Below, piece after piece: positions 8,342-17,860 of a DNA stretch of 32,205 bases (within the stretch, counting starts at the first letter, position 1; every line of letters starts with the position of its first letter). The stretch lies in assembly GCA_002493595.1 (NCBI GenBank), contig DKZG01000004.1:1-32205 (forward strand), given 5' to 3'. This DNA is from Ruminococcaceae bacterium UBA7080. Lineage in GTDB: Bacteria > Bacillota > Clostridia > Oscillospirales > Acutalibacteraceae. The position numbers and the translations under genes are program-made. Below the pieces are notes generated by a model. The model did no database searches and was not told the DNA's origin. It saw only the letters and a list, made by a program, of their open reading frames with translations.

Positions 8342-11300
8342 TGGTATTAAAAACACTTGAAATGCAGGGATTTAAATCCTTCCCCGACAGAACACAGCTG
8401 AATTTCGGCGAGGGTATTACTGCTGTTGTCGGACCGAACGGTTCAGGCAAAAGTAATATTTCCGATGCTGTACGCTGGGTGCTGGGTGAAACAAGCACGA
8501 AATCACTTCGAGGATCTAAGATGGAGGATGTCATCTTCGGCGGTACATCTTCACGTAAGGCTCTTGGATTTGCGCAGGTACAGCTTACACTGGATAACTC
8601 CGACCATACACTTAAGGATAAGGGTGATGTTGTAACGGTTGCCAGGCGCTATTATCGTTCAGGTGAAAGTGAATATAAAATTGATGGCGAAAATGTCAGA
8701 CGTCGTGATATACATGAACTTTTTATGGATACCGGTCTTGGTTCAGACGGGTATTCCATGGTTGGTCAGGGTAAGATTGATTCAATCATTTCTCAAAAAA
8801 ACGAGGACAGGCGTGAGCTTTTTGAAGAGGCAGCAGGTATATCTCTTTTCCGTCATAAAAGAACGGATGCCTCCAGAAGACTTGACCAGGCACAGGAAAA
8901 TCTTGTAAGACTTCTTGACATTTTGGGCGAGCTTGAAAACCGTGTTGGTCCGTTAAAAAAACAGAGCGAAAAAGCTGCACGTTTTTTAGAATTGTCTGAG
9001 GAAAAAAAGACGCTTGAAATAGGTGTTTGGATTAACAAAATCAATCGCTTTACAAATGAACTCAGAGAGCAGGAGCATAAGATAGATGCCACGAATGTTT
9101 CTTATGAGGTTTGTGAAAAGGAACTTAAGGATATTGAGACCGAGATTGAGGATATCCTTGAAAAAACGGCGAAAATAAATACACAAATCGAGCAGATGAG
9201 AGCTGCTTCAAAAGCTTATGAGGAGGAGGCTCTGCGCAGGGACACTGATGCATCCGTGCTGAAAAATACACTTGAGCATAATAATCAGACGATTGAAAGA
9301 CTCAGAAGTGATATCGGTGATGCCGATCATTCAAACAGTTCAATTGATGCACAGATAGATGAAAAAAAACAGCTTATTGCAGTTCATGAAAAAAAGCTTG
9401 AGGATAAAAGAGCTGAACTTGAAAATGTTACAGTTCAAATGCAAAAGCTGATTTCATCAAATGAAGAATTTTCCAAGCTGAGTGTGGAGCTTAATCAGCG
9501 TATTACGGCGCTTACGCTTGAGCTTTCGGACTGCAAGGTTAAATGTTCTCAGGCTGTTTCATCTATAAAAGAAATCAAATCTCGCCAAAATACGATTGAT
9601 AATGCAGTTTTGCAGTGTGAACAGCAGGTTCAGGAAGTATTGCAGCAGAAGGCTGACAGTGAAAATAAGTTAAATGAGCTTCAGGAAAGAATTGATGAAA
9701 ACAACAATTCGCTTTCAGGATTTAAGCTTAAGCTTGATAATAAGATGAAAAAGGCAGAAAGCATAAAATCCGATTATGAAAAGATAAGTCTTGAGCTTTC
9801 ACAGAAGCAGTCAAAAGCGAAAATGCTTTTAGATCTTGAAAAAAACATGGAAGGCTTTTCCGGTGCAGTGAAGGCTGTTATGCGTCAGGCAAAGAGCAAG
9901 GCCCTTTCAGGAATTCACGGTCCTCTTTCTCAACTTATTGCTGTTGATAACGAGTATTCCGTTGCAGTTGAGGTTGCCCTCGGTGCAGCTATGCAGAATA
10001 TTATCACATCAAATGAAGCCGATGCCAAGCGTGCAATTTATTATCTTAAAAATAATCATCTCGGCCGTGCAACTTTTTTGCCGATATCGAATATTAAGCC
10101 AAGATATCTTGAAGAAAAAAATCTTGACGATAATTTAGGATTTGTTGCAGTTGCTTCGGATTTGGTTGAATGCAAAAGTGAATATAAAAATATTATTTCA
10201 AATCTGCTCGGCAGAGTTGTTATTGTTGATGATATGGATTGTGCAATCGGGATTGCCAAAAGATATGGCAATAGATTTAAGCTTGTTACGATTGATGGAC
10301 AGGTTATTAATCCGGGCGGTTCAATGACCGGCGGTTCACAGGCAAAAGGTGCAGGCATTCTTTCGCGTACCAATAGGATTGATGAGCTGAATGCCCAGGC
10401 AAAGCAGCTTGAGGAAAGGGTTGAGCATCTTAAGGCTGAATATAAAGCAGCGTTTGAGGAGGCAAACTATGCAGGTGCCAAGCTTCAGGGAGCTGAAGCT
10501 GATTTGCAGCAGGCAAAGGAAACGCTGATACGTGCTCAGGGTGAACATACCCTTATTTGTGAAAAGCTCGCTTCCTGTATGTCTCGCAAAAAATCACTTG
10601 AATCGGAAAAAGAGAGTGCACAGGACAGGATTGCTTCACTTGAAAAAATAGGCGCAGAGGGTGAAAAACAGGTTCATGATGTGGAATCCAGAATTGCCGA
10701 GGCGGAAAATGAACTTGCCCAAACAACAGGAAATGCACAGGAAGTTCTTGAAAAGCGTGAGCAATTCCGTCTTGAAAGCGAACAGATAAATCTTGATTTG
10801 GTTGCACTTGCCAAGGATATTGAAACAGCCAAGCTTTCAATTGAGGAGCTTGAAATCAGACGGGATACTCAGTCTGACAGGGTTAAATCCATTGAGGATG
10901 AGATAAAAGCAATTGAAAACAGAAATGAAGAACTTATTTTACAGATTGGCGGTGTTGAAGGTCAGGCTGTGTCACTCAGGCAAAAGGCTGATGAGTCAGA
11001 CCAAAACATAAAAAGTCAAATTGAGCTTCGTGATTCCTGCGAAAAACGTTCAGGCGAACTGCGACTTCTTGAACGCAGCAAGGGTCAGGAAAGAGAAAAG
11101 CTTTCAGGCGAGCTTGTTCGTCTTGATGAGCGCAAAATAGCAATGCGCAAGGAATATGACGAGCTGAATGATATGCTGTTTGAGCAATATGAGCTTACTA
11201 AGCGTGAGGCTGAGGCACTTAATATTCAAATTGGTAATATGACGGACGCAAAAAAGCGTTTGCATGAGATTAAGGTTGCAATTAAAGCATTGGGCTCGAT

Positions 11301-11913
11301 TAATGTGGGTGCTATTGAGGAATATAAGGAAGTATCCGAAAGATATGAATTTCTTAAGGAGCAGATTGATGATATAGAAAAATCAAAATCCGAGCTGATG
11401 AAGATTATTGAGGATTTAACAGCATCAATGAGTGAAAAATTCCTTGAAAAATTTAATAAAATTAATGAAGAGTTCAAAGTATGCTTTGCCGATTTCTTTG
11501 GCGGCGGTAAGGGCGAAATTGTTCTCGAGCAGCCTGAAAATTGTCTTGAATCACCTATTGAGATTAAAATTCAGCCACCCGGAAAATCGGTTCAGAATAT
11601 TAATCTGTTTTCAGGTGGTGAAAAGTCATTGGCAGCTATGGCTTTGCTTTTCAGCGTACTTAAGGTACAGCCTGCACCATTCTGTATTTACGATGAGGTT
11701 GAAGCGGCGCTTGATGATGTCAATGTTGAGAGATTTGCAAAGTATATGCGTAAAATGACTGATAATACGCAGTTTATTTCAATTACCCACAGACGCGGCA
11801 CGATGGAGGAAGCCGATGTTCTTTATGGTGTTACAATGCAGGAAAAGGGTGTATCAAAGCTGATAGAACTTCAGACTGCCGAGCTTGCTGCTCAGATGGG
11901 ACTGGAGGAGTAA
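8341..11913 (+). CDS. smc: Chromosome segregation ATPase SMC
   Basis: The long-armed ATPase of the SMC-ScpA-ScpB condensin, which compacts and separates newly copied chromosome arms. The 1190-residue length is typical. The Walker A motif GPNGSGKS is at 31-38. Coiled-coil arms run at about 170-510 and 660-1030, rich in Glu, Lys and Gln. The globular hinge lies between them (about 515-640, with GFSGAVKAVM and GGSMTGGSQAKGAGILSR near its end). The C-terminal head carries the ABC signature FSGGEKS around Ser1091 and Walker B with Asp1118-Glu1119 in YDEVEAALDD. The start codon shares one base with the previous stop (TAATG), and a GAGGA lies upstream. scpA and scpB are not in the window. ftsY follows after 13 bases. 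Confidence 0.99.
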   Translation: MVLKTLEMQGFKSFPDRTQLNFGEGITAVVGPNGSGKSNISDAVRWVLGETSTKSLRGSKMEDVIFGGTSSRKALGFAQVQLTLDNSDHTLKDKGDVVTVARRYYRSGESEYKIDGENVRRRDIHELFMDTGLGSDGYSMVGQGKIDSIISQKNEDRRELFEEAAGISLFRHKRTDASRRLDQAQENLVRLLDILGELENRVGPLKKQSEKAARFLELSEEKKTLEIGVWINKINRFTNELREQEHKIDATNVSYEVCEKELKDIETEIEDILEKTAKINTQIEQMRAASKAYEEEALRRDTDASVLKNTLEHNNQTIERLRSDIGDADHSNSSIDAQIDEKKQLIAVHEKKLEDKRAELENVTVQMQKLISSNEEFSKLSVELNQRITALTLELSDCKVKCSQAVSSIKEIKSRQNTIDNAVLQCEQQVQEVLQQKADSENKLNELQERIDENNNSLSGFKLKLDNKMKKAESIKSDYEKISLELSQKQSKAKMLLDLEKNMEGFSGAVKAVMRQAKSKALSGIHGPLSQLIAVDNEYSVAVEVALGAAMQNIITSNEADAKRAIYYLKNNHLGRATFLPISNIKPRYLEEKNLDDNLGFVAVASDLVECKSEYKNIISNLLGRVVIVDDMDCAIGIAKRYGNRFKLVTIDGQVINPGGSMTGGSQAKGAGILSRTNRIDELNAQAKQLEERVEHLKAEYKAAFEEANYAGAKLQGAEADLQQAKETLIRAQGEHTLICEKLASCMSRKKSLESEKESAQDRIASLEKIGAEGEKQVHDVESRIAEAENELAQTTGNAQEVLEKREQFRLESEQINLDLVALAKDIETAKLSIEELEIRRDTQSDRVKSIEDEIKAIENRNEELILQIGGVEGQAVSLRQKADESDQNIKSQIELRDSCEKRSGELRLLERSKGQEREKLSGELVRLDERKIAMRKEYDELNDMLFEQYELTKREAEALNIQIGNMTDAKKRLHEIKVAIKALGSINVGAIEEYKEVSERYEFLKEQIDDIEKSKSELMKIIEDLTASMSEKFLEKFNKINEEFKVCFADFFGGGKGEIVLEQPENCLESPIEIKIQPPGKSVQNINLFSGGEKSLAAMALLFSVLKVQPAPFCIYDEVEAALDDVNVERFAKYMRKMTDNTQFISITHRRGTMEEADVLYGVTMQEKGVSKLIELQTAELAAQMGLEE

Positions 11914-11926
11914 AGGAGTGTAATAA

Positions 11927-12901
11927 ATGGGCATTTTTTCAATGTTTAAAAAAGGTTTGAAAAAAACCAGAGATGAGGGTATTACCGCTCAGATGGACGA
12001 GGTAATGGAGTCCTATGAGGAGATTACCGACGAGCTTTTTGATGAGCTTGAGGAGATACTTATTATGGGTGATGTGGGTATGCCGACGGCTGAGCGTATC
12101 ATACGTGACCTTAAAAATAAAATTGAAAATGACAGAATCAGAGATGTTAAGCAGGTAAGAGAAACAATGAAGGATATTGTATCCGGTGTTGTTTGGGGCG
12201 GAAGCTATCTCAGACTCCGTTCAAAGCCGTCTGTTATTCTGATGATTGGTGTTAACGGTGTTGGTAAAACCACCACAATCGGTAAGCTTGCACTTCGTCT
12301 TAAGGAGCAGAACAGAAAGGTAATTTTGGGCGCAGCCGATACCTTCCGTGCTGCTGCTATTGAACAGCTTCAGGTATGGGCGGACAGAGCCGAGGTAGAC
12401 CTTATTAAGCATGCAGAGGGTGCAGATCCTGCTGCTGTTGTGTATGATACCATTCAAGCCGGCAAGGCAAGAAACTGTGATGTTATCATTATTGATACTG
12501 CCGGCAGACTTCATAACAAGAAAAATCTGATGGATGAGCTTAATAAGATTTCCCGCGTGATTGACAGGGAGCTTCCTGACTCTACTAAGGAAATTCTTTT
12601 GGTACTTGATGCAACAACCGGTCAGAATGCCGTTAATCAGGCAAAGGATTTTAAAGAGGCGGCAGGTATTACGGGTATAGTACTTACAAAGCTTGACGGT
12701 ACAGCAAAAGGCGGTGTTGTTCTTGCAATTAACAATGAGCTGGATGTTCCTGTTAAATTTGTGGGCGTCGGTGAAAAGATTGAGGATCTTCAGCCGTTTG
12801 ACGCAGACGCTTTTGCATCAGCCTTGTTTGATGCCAAGATACCCGATGATGATAAAGATATAACGGATTTTATTACAAATGATAATGAAGAGGACAAATA
12901 A
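11927..12901 (+). CDS. ftsY: Signal recognition particle receptor FtsY
   Basis: The membrane-side SRP GTPase that docks ribosomes making membrane proteins to the translocon. The 324-residue protein is an NG-domain form with almost no acidic A domain: the four-helix N domain occupies about 1-95 and the G domain the rest. Motifs seen: G1 GVNGVGKTTTIGKLA (from 108), DTFRAAAIEQLQVWADR, G3 DTAGRLHNKKNLMDEL and G4 TKLDGTAKGG. The N-terminal MGIFSMFKKGLKK is amphipathic and could contact the membrane. AAAGGAG (11912-11918) is 8 bases before the ATG. Its stop shares one base with the rdgB start. The usual Bacillus followers ylxM and ffh are not here. Confidence 0.98.
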   Translation: MGIFSMFKKGLKKTRDEGITAQMDEVMESYEEITDELFDELEEILIMGDVGMPTAERIIRDLKNKIENDRIRDVKQVRETMKDIVSGVVWGGSYLRLRSKPSVILMIGVNGVGKTTTIGKLALRLKEQNRKVILGAADTFRAAAIEQLQVWADRAEVDLIKHAEGADPAAVVYDTIQAGKARNCDVIIIDTAGRLHNKKNLMDELNKISRVIDRELPDSTKEILLVLDATTGQNAVNQAKDFKEAAGITGIVLTKLDGTAKGGVVLAINNELDVPVKFVGVGEKIEDLQPFDADAFASALFDAKIPDDDKDITDFITNDNEEDK

Positions 12902-13488
12902 TGGATTTTATTCTTGCAACTAATAATATGAAAAAGCTTGCAGAAATGCAGCGTATTTTATCCCCATTGGGAATAAATGTTGTAACTGCCAAAATGCTCG
13001 GTATAACGCTTGAGGATGTTGAGGAAAACGGAGAAACATTTGAGGATAATGCAAAGCTTAAGGCAAGAGCTGCCTGTGCAGAAACGAATATGCCTGCAAT
13101 TGCCGATGACTCGGGACTTTGTGTGGATTATCTTGATGGTGCTCCGGGCATATTTTCTGCCAGATTTTCAGGTGAACATGGCAATGATGAAAAGAACAAT
13201 GACTTGCTATTGGAAAAGCTGAGCGGTGTACCGCTTGAAAAGCGAACTGCGCATTATGTGTGTGCTATATGCTGTACTTTTCCTGATGGCAGGGAGATTG
13301 CAGTGCGCGGAGAATGCAGTGGCGTAATAGGTTTTGAACGGGACGGCAGTGAGGGCTTTGGCTATGATCCTCTGTTTCTTGTTGACGGAAGAGCTTTTGG
13401 CCGATATACTGCAGAGGAGAAAGATAAAATCAGCCATAGAGGCAATGCATTGAGGCTGCTTACACAGAAATTGGAGAAAATGATATGA
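12901..13488 (+). CDS. rdgB: XTP/dITP (Ham1-type) nucleotide pyrophosphatase
   Basis: Hydrolyses the deaminated purine nucleotides dITP, ITP and XTP to monophosphates so that they are not built into DNA or RNA. The 195-residue protein has the family opening FILATNNMKKLAEM, the central ADDSGLCVDYLDGAPGIFSA with its acidic metal ligands and substrate-binding Ser, GFGYDPLF, and the C-terminal SHRGNALR. Length is normal. The ATG overlaps the ftsY stop (TAATG), and GAAGAGGA (12887-12894) is 6 bases upstream. It overlaps yhbY by ATGA, so ftsY, rdgB and yhbY are almost certainly translated from one message. Confidence 0.97.
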   Translation: MDFILATNNMKKLAEMQRILSPLGINVVTAKMLGITLEDVEENGETFEDNAKLKARAACAETNMPAIADDSGLCVDYLDGAPGIFSARFSGEHGNDEKNNDLLLEKLSGVPLEKRTAHYVCAICCTFPDGREIAVRGECSGVIGFERDGSEGFGYDPLFLVDGRAFGRYTAEEKDKISHRGNALRLLTQKLEKMI

Positions 13489-13910
13489 CATCTAAGGAAA
13501 GGGCTCAGTGGAGAGCCAAGGCTAACGGGCTTGAGCCGGTTATTCAAATAGGTAAAGAGGGTATCAGTGACAATCTTATTACCCAGATTGATGATACACT
13601 TGATGCAAGAGAGTTAATTAAAATCCGTGTTCATCTTGAAACTGCACCAAAAGCACCGAAGACACTCGCCGGTGAGCTTGCAGTAGCTTTGGAGGCAGAG
13701 ATTATTCAGGTAATTGGCGGTATTATTGTTCTGTACCGTGAAGCAGATGAGCAAAAAATCGCAGAAAAAAAGAAAAAACGCTCACCGGGTGCAGCAAAGG
13801 CTGTTGCCAAAAAAAAGGTTAAAATTAAGGGTAAAAGACAGCGTCAGCGAGAAAAGGAAGCTAAAAATCCGTATGCTGTTTATGATCGCCCTAAATTCAG
13901 AGGACGCTGA
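13485..13910 (+). CDS. YhbY-type (CRM domain) ribosome-associated RNA-binding protein with basic tail
   Basis: The first about 95 residues are a CRM (CRS1-YhbY) domain: MTSKERAQWRAKANGLEPV, the loop IQIGKEGISDNLI (a variant of the GxxG-type RNA-contact loop), LIKIRVHLE, and IQVIGGIIVLYR. YhbY of E. coli is linked to 50S ribosome assembly, and that role is inferred here. The family is usually about 95-100 residues; this one has 141. The extra 45 residues are dominated by Lys and Arg, with KKKKR, AKKKVKIKGKRQRQREKEAK and PKFRGR as pieces, and are probably disordered and RNA-binding. GGAG (13473-13476) is 8 bases before the start. It lies between rdgB and nadD, a common place for this gene in Firmicutes. 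Confidence 0.93.
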   Translation: MTSKERAQWRAKANGLEPVIQIGKEGISDNLITQIDDTLDARELIKIRVHLETAPKAPKTLAGELAVALEAEIIQVIGGIIVLYREADEQKIAEKKKKRSPGAAKAVAKKKVKIKGKRQRQREKEAKNPYAVYDRPKFRGR

Positions 13911-14525
13911 GTGAATAAAAAAATGAAAATAGGTATTTTCGGCGGAGCATTTAATCCGATTCATAATGGTCATATGCTGCTGGCACAAAGCTATTTTAAA
14001 AGCTTGCAGCTTGATAAGATAATATTGATACCAACAGCTGTTCCTCCTCACAAGTCATCCGAAGGGCTTGCTGATTTTTATGATAGATATAATATGGCTA
14101 AACTTGCGTCAAGATGCAATGACCGCTTTCTTGTATCTGACATCGAATATAAACGCCGAGGTAAGTCATATACCTATAATACTTTGATTGAAATGAAAGC
14201 ATTATATCCCGACAGTGAGCTTTTTCTTATTGTAGGGGCTGACCAGTTTTTGAACTTTCATAAATGGCATAGATATAAAGATATACTCAATATTGCAGTG
14301 CTGTGTACTTCTGCTCGTGAAAGTGAGGAGGAAAAGCAGACGCTTTATGCTTACGCTAAATCGTCAAACGAACTGCAGGGCAGATATTTTATTGCCGATT
14401 ATCCCGTATTTAAGCTCAGTTCAAGTGAAATACGAGATAAGTTGCAGCACGGTGCAGATGTATCAAAACTGCTTACCCCGCAGGTTTATAATTATATTGT
14501 TGAAAAGGGACTTTACAGTGTATAA
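13911..14525 (+). CDS. nadD: Nicotinate-nucleotide adenylyltransferase
   Basis: Joins nicotinate mononucleotide and ATP to give deamido-NAD, the last step but one of NAD synthesis. The 204-residue protein has the nucleotidyltransferase motif GIFGGAFNPIHNGH near its start and SSSEIRDKL near its end (the ISSTxIR motif). The start is a GTG immediately after the yhbY stop: AGAGGA (13899-13904) lies 6 bases upstream. An ATG at 13923 would be 18 bases away and would begin just before the fold, so GTG is preferred. The end overlaps yqeK by 8 bases, as in many Firmicutes where nadD-yqeK-rsfS form one unit. Confidence 0.97.
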   Translation: MNKKMKIGIFGGAFNPIHNGHMLLAQSYFKSLQLDKIILIPTAVPPHKSSEGLADFYDRYNMAKLASRCNDRFLVSDIEYKRRGKSYTYNTLIEMKALYPDSELFLIVGADQFLNFHKWHRYKDILNIAVLCTSARESEEEKQTLYAYAKSSNELQGRYFIADYPVFKLSSSEIRDKLQHGADVSKLLTPQVYNYIVEKGLYSV

Positions 14526-15090
14526 TATTAAGGAATATACTAAGCTTATAAGAGAACGCTTATCTGATTACAGATTTTATCATTCTCTTTGTGTAGCAGA
14601 AAGTGCAAAAGAGCTTGCGCAGCGTTACGGTGCTGATGAGGAAAAGGCTGAGACTGCCGGTATACTTCATGATATAACGAAAGAAAGCAGCAAGGCTGAG
14701 CAGCTTGATATGATAAAAAAAGCGAAAATGACGATAACACCGCTTGAAATGAGTCAGGAAAGATTTTATCATCAGATTTCCGGTGCAGCGTATGCAAAGG
14801 TCATTCTCGGTATAAATGATGATGAGATACTAAATGCAATTCGTTATCATACTACCGGAAGGGAAAATATGAGCTTGATGGAGCAGATTGTATATCTTGC
14901 CGATTTTATATCTGCCGACAGGGATTACGATGATGTTGATATTATGCGGCAAAAGGTTGATGCAGGCAGGGAAGAGGGCTTACTGTACGCGGCTTCTTAT
15001 ACAATAAAATCCGTTACCAAAAAACAGTCAATTCTTCATCCGGATACAGTGAATGCATATAACTGGATAATTTATAATAAAGGAAAGTGA
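14518..15090 (+). CDS. yqeK: HD-domain symmetrical Ap4A hydrolase YqeK
   Basis: YqeK proteins are HD-superfamily metal enzymes that split diadenosine tetraphosphate into two ADP. The 190-residue reading starts at a GTG (14518) inside the nadD end: AGGGA (14506-14510) is 7 bases upstream and the result begins with YNIKEYTKLIRERLSDYRFY, as expected for the family. The open frame extends upstream through nadD but has no site there. Metal ligands are His22 in YRFYHSLCVAE, His51-Asp52 in GILHDITKES, then RYHTTGRENMSLMEQIVYLA with its His and the later Asp in YLADFISADR. It is translationally coupled to nadD and stops 3 bases before rsfS. Confidence 0.95.
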   Translation: MYNIKEYTKLIRERLSDYRFYHSLCVAESAKELAQRYGADEEKAETAGILHDITKESSKAEQLDMIKKAKMTITPLEMSQERFYHQISGAAYAKVILGINDDEILNAIRYHTTGRENMSLMEQIVYLADFISADRDYDDVDIMRQKVDAGREEGLLYAASYTIKSVTKKQSILHPDTVNAYNWIIYNKGK

Positions 15091-15093
15091 ATT

Positions 15094-15447
15094 ATGGAAG
15101 CAAAGGATATAGTAAAAACAGCAGTTATGGCGCTTGACAGCAAAAAAGGTGAAAATATCCGTGTAATTGGTATTAGTGATTTGACAATACTTACCGATTA
15201 TTTTGTTATTGCCACGGGTTCAAGCACAACGCAGGTAAAGGCACTTGCCGAAGAGGTTGAGTATAAGCTTGAGCAGCAGGGTATAGCTCCCCATCATATT
15301 GAAGGCAGAAACACACCTTGGGTTTGTCTGGATTATAACTCGGTAGTTATTCATATCTTCTATAAGGATCAGCGTGATTTTTATCAGCTTGAGCGCTTGT
15401 GGGAGGATGGAGATAAAATAGATATTGCAGATTTTTTGGAGGATTAA
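15094..15447 (+). CDS. rsfS: Ribosomal silencing factor RsfS
   Basis: RsfS (DUF143, Iojap family) binds L14 of the large ribosomal subunit and blocks joining with the small subunit under nutrient limitation. The 117-residue protein is a full-length single domain: DIVKTAVMALDSKKGENI, LTILTDYFVIATGSSTTQ, PHHIEGRNTPWVCLDY, VVIHIFYKDQRDFYQLERLW. AAGGAAAG (15080-15087) precedes the ATG, which follows the yqeK stop by 3 bases. It ends 3 bases before leuS, and the leuS ribosome site lies inside its last codons. Confidence 0.97.
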   Translation: MEAKDIVKTAVMALDSKKGENIRVIGISDLTILTDYFVIATGSSTTQVKALAEEVEYKLEQQGIAPHHIEGRNTPWVCLDYNSVVIHIFYKDQRDFYQLERLWEDGDKIDIADFLED

Positions 15448-15450
15448 TAT

Positions 15451-17859
15451 ATGGATTATAATTTTAAACAAATTGAGACAAAATGGCAGAATGTTTGGTA
15501 CAGTCAAAATACATTTGCTGCAAAGCAGGACTTTTCAAAGCCGAAGTTTTATTGTCTTGTTGAGTTCCCTTATCCATCAGGACAGGGGTTACATGTAGGG
15601 CATCCGCGTTCATATACTGCACTTGATATTGTTGCCCGCAAAAAGAGACTTCAGGGTTATAATGTTCTTTATCCTATGGGTTGGGATGCTTTCGGTCTTC
15701 CTACCGAAAACTTTGCTATTAAAAACCATATTCACCCGGAAGAAGTTACAAAAAATAACGTTGCACATTTTAAGGCACAGCTTCAGTCTCTTGGTTTTTC
15801 ATTTGACTGGACGAGAGAGATTAATACTACAGACCCATCTTACTACAAATGGACGCAGTGGATTTTTCTTCAGCTTTTCAAAAAAGGTCTTGCTTATAAG
15901 AAGGAAATGGCTGTTAACTGGTGCACTTCCTGTAAGTGCGTGCTTGCAAATGAAGAGGTTGTAAACGGTGTTTGCGAGCGCTGCGGCAGTGAGGTTGTCA
16001 GAAAAAATCAAAGCCAGTGGATGCTTAAAATTACAGAATATGCCCAGCGTCTGGTTGATGATTTGGATGAACTTGATTTCATTGACAGAGTCAAGGTTCA
16101 GCAAAAGAACTGGATTGGCCGTTCGACAGGTGCAGAGGTAGATTTCGGCACAACACTTGGTGATACCCTCACAGTTTATACAACAAGACCTGATACACTT
16201 TTCGGTGCTACATATATGGTTATTTCACCTGAGCATCCGTTAATTGAAAAATGGTCCGATAAGTTGAATAATCTTGATGAAATTCACGCATATCAGGAGG
16301 AGGCAGCACGCAAATCCGATTTTGAGCGTACCGAGCTTAATAAGGATAAGACTGGTGTAATGCTTGATGGTGTTAAAGGCATTAATCCGGTGAATGACAC
16401 TGAAATTCCTATTTTTATTTCCGACTATGTTCTTACCTCTTACGGTACAGGTGCAATTATGGCGGTACCTGCTCATGATACACGTGACTGGGAATTTGCA
16501 AAGAAATTTGATTTGCCTATCATTGAGGTTGTTGCCGGCTCAGAGGTTGGTGTTGAAAATGAAGCCTTTACCGACTGTTATGCCGGAAAGCTCGTCAATT
16601 CCTCTTTCCTTACAGGTATGAGTGTTGAGGAAGCAAAAAGCGCTATTACGGAATGGCTGACTAAGGAGGGCAAAGGTCATCAGAAGGTTAACTTTAAGCT
16701 TCGTGACTGGGTGTTCTCACGTCAAAGATATTGGGGCGAGCCTATTCCGATTATTAAGTGTGACGCCTGCGGCTATGTTCCCGTTCCTGAAAGTGAGCTT
16801 CCGCTCAGACTGCCGATGGTTGATTCCTATGAGCCTACGGATACCGGTGAATCACCGCTGGCAAAAATGACAGATTGGGTGAATACGACCTGTCCTTGCT
16901 GCGGCAAACCGGCAAAAAGAGAAACCGATACAATGCCCCAGTGGGCAGGCTCTTCATGGTATTTCTTAAGATATATGGATCCGCATAATGATAAGGAGCT
17001 TGTTTCACCTGAGGCTGTAAAATACTGGGGTCCTGTTGATTGGTATAATGGCGGCATGGAGCATACAACGCTTCATCTGCTTTACTCACGCTTTTGGCAT
17101 AAATTCCTTTATGACATCGGTGTTGTTCCTACAAAGGAGCCATATGCTAAGCGTACATCACATGGCATGATCCTTGGTGAGAATGGTGAAAAAATGTCAA
17201 AGTCAAGGGGTAATGTAGTTAATCCCGATGAGATTGTTGACCAGTACGGTGCTGATACCATGCGTCTTTATGAAATGTTTATAGGCGACTTTGAAAAAGC
17301 TGCTCCGTGGAACAGTGATTCGATTAAAGGCTGCAAGCGTTTCCTTGAGCGTTTTTGGAATTTACAGGAAAGTGTGAAGGATGGCGAAGCTTATTCACCG
17401 GAGCTTGAAGCCTTGATGCACAAAACCATTAAGAAAGTAACGGAAGATATTGATAATTTAAAGTGCAATACGGCTATTGCAGCTATGATGAGCCTTGTGA
17501 ATGAGGCTGCATCAAAGGGTGTTAATAAAGCAGAGCTTAAAACCTTAACAATACTTCTTAATCCCTTTGCTCCGCATATTACCGAGGAAATGTGGCAGAT
17601 AATGAATTTCGGCGGTATGGTTAATGAAGCACAGTGGCCTGAGTTTGATGAAGAAAAGACCAAAGAAACGACTGTCGAAATAGCTCTTCAGATTATGGGT
17701 AAAGTTCGTTCACGTATTATGGTTCCTGTTGATATTGCTAAGGAAGATGCTATTGCACTTGCCAAAGCAGACGAAAAAATTGCAGCAGCTATTGAAGGCA
17801 AAACAATTAAGAAGGAAATTTATGTTCCCGGTAAGCTTGTTAATATTGTTGCAGTATAG
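15451..17859 (+). CDS. leuS: Leucyl-tRNA synthetase
   Basis: Charges tRNA-Leu with leucine. The 802-residue class I synthetase has the HIGH motif as HVGH (48-51, in YPSGQGLHVGHPRSYT), a zinc module with CTSCKC and CERCG (about 150-180), the CP1 editing domain with TTRPDTLFGATYM and GTGAIMAVPAHDTRDW, a further four-cysteine stretch (CDACGY and CPCCGK), WAGSSWYFLRYMDPHN, and KMSKS at 581-585. The C-terminal anticodon-binding and small alpha-beta domains are complete. GGAGGA (15438-15443) lies 7 bases before the ATG. With only 3 bases after rsfS there is no room for a separate T-box leader, so expression follows the operon. A strong terminator comes directly after the stop. Confidence 0.99.
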   Translation: MDYNFKQIETKWQNVWYSQNTFAAKQDFSKPKFYCLVEFPYPSGQGLHVGHPRSYTALDIVARKKRLQGYNVLYPMGWDAFGLPTENFAIKNHIHPEEVTKNNVAHFKAQLQSLGFSFDWTREINTTDPSYYKWTQWIFLQLFKKGLAYKKEMAVNWCTSCKCVLANEEVVNGVCERCGSEVVRKNQSQWMLKITEYAQRLVDDLDELDFIDRVKVQQKNWIGRSTGAEVDFGTTLGDTLTVYTTRPDTLFGATYMVISPEHPLIEKWSDKLNNLDEIHAYQEEAARKSDFERTELNKDKTGVMLDGVKGINPVNDTEIPIFISDYVLTSYGTGAIMAVPAHDTRDWEFAKKFDLPIIEVVAGSEVGVENEAFTDCYAGKLVNSSFLTGMSVEEAKSAITEWLTKEGKGHQKVNFKLRDWVFSRQRYWGEPIPIIKCDACGYVPVPESELPLRLPMVDSYEPTDTGESPLAKMTDWVNTTCPCCGKPAKRETDTMPQWAGSSWYFLRYMDPHNDKELVSPEAVKYWGPVDWYNGGMEHTTLHLLYSRFWHKFLYDIGVVPTKEPYAKRTSHGMILGENGEKMSKSRGNVVNPDEIVDQYGADTMRLYEMFIGDFEKAAPWNSDSIKGCKRFLERFWNLQESVKDGEAYSPELEALMHKTIKKVTEDIDNLKCNTAIAAMMSLVNEAASKGVNKAELKTLTILLNPFAPHITEEMWQIMNFGGMVNEAQWPEFDEEKTKETTVEIALQIMGKVRSRIMVPVDIAKEDAIALAKADEKIAAAIEGKTIKKEIYVPGKLVNIVAV

Positions 17860-17860
17860 T

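Noticed and set aside
15430..15460. A T-box leader in front of leuS
   Set aside because: Only 3 bases separate rsfS and leuS, and no specifier or antiterminator structure can fit.
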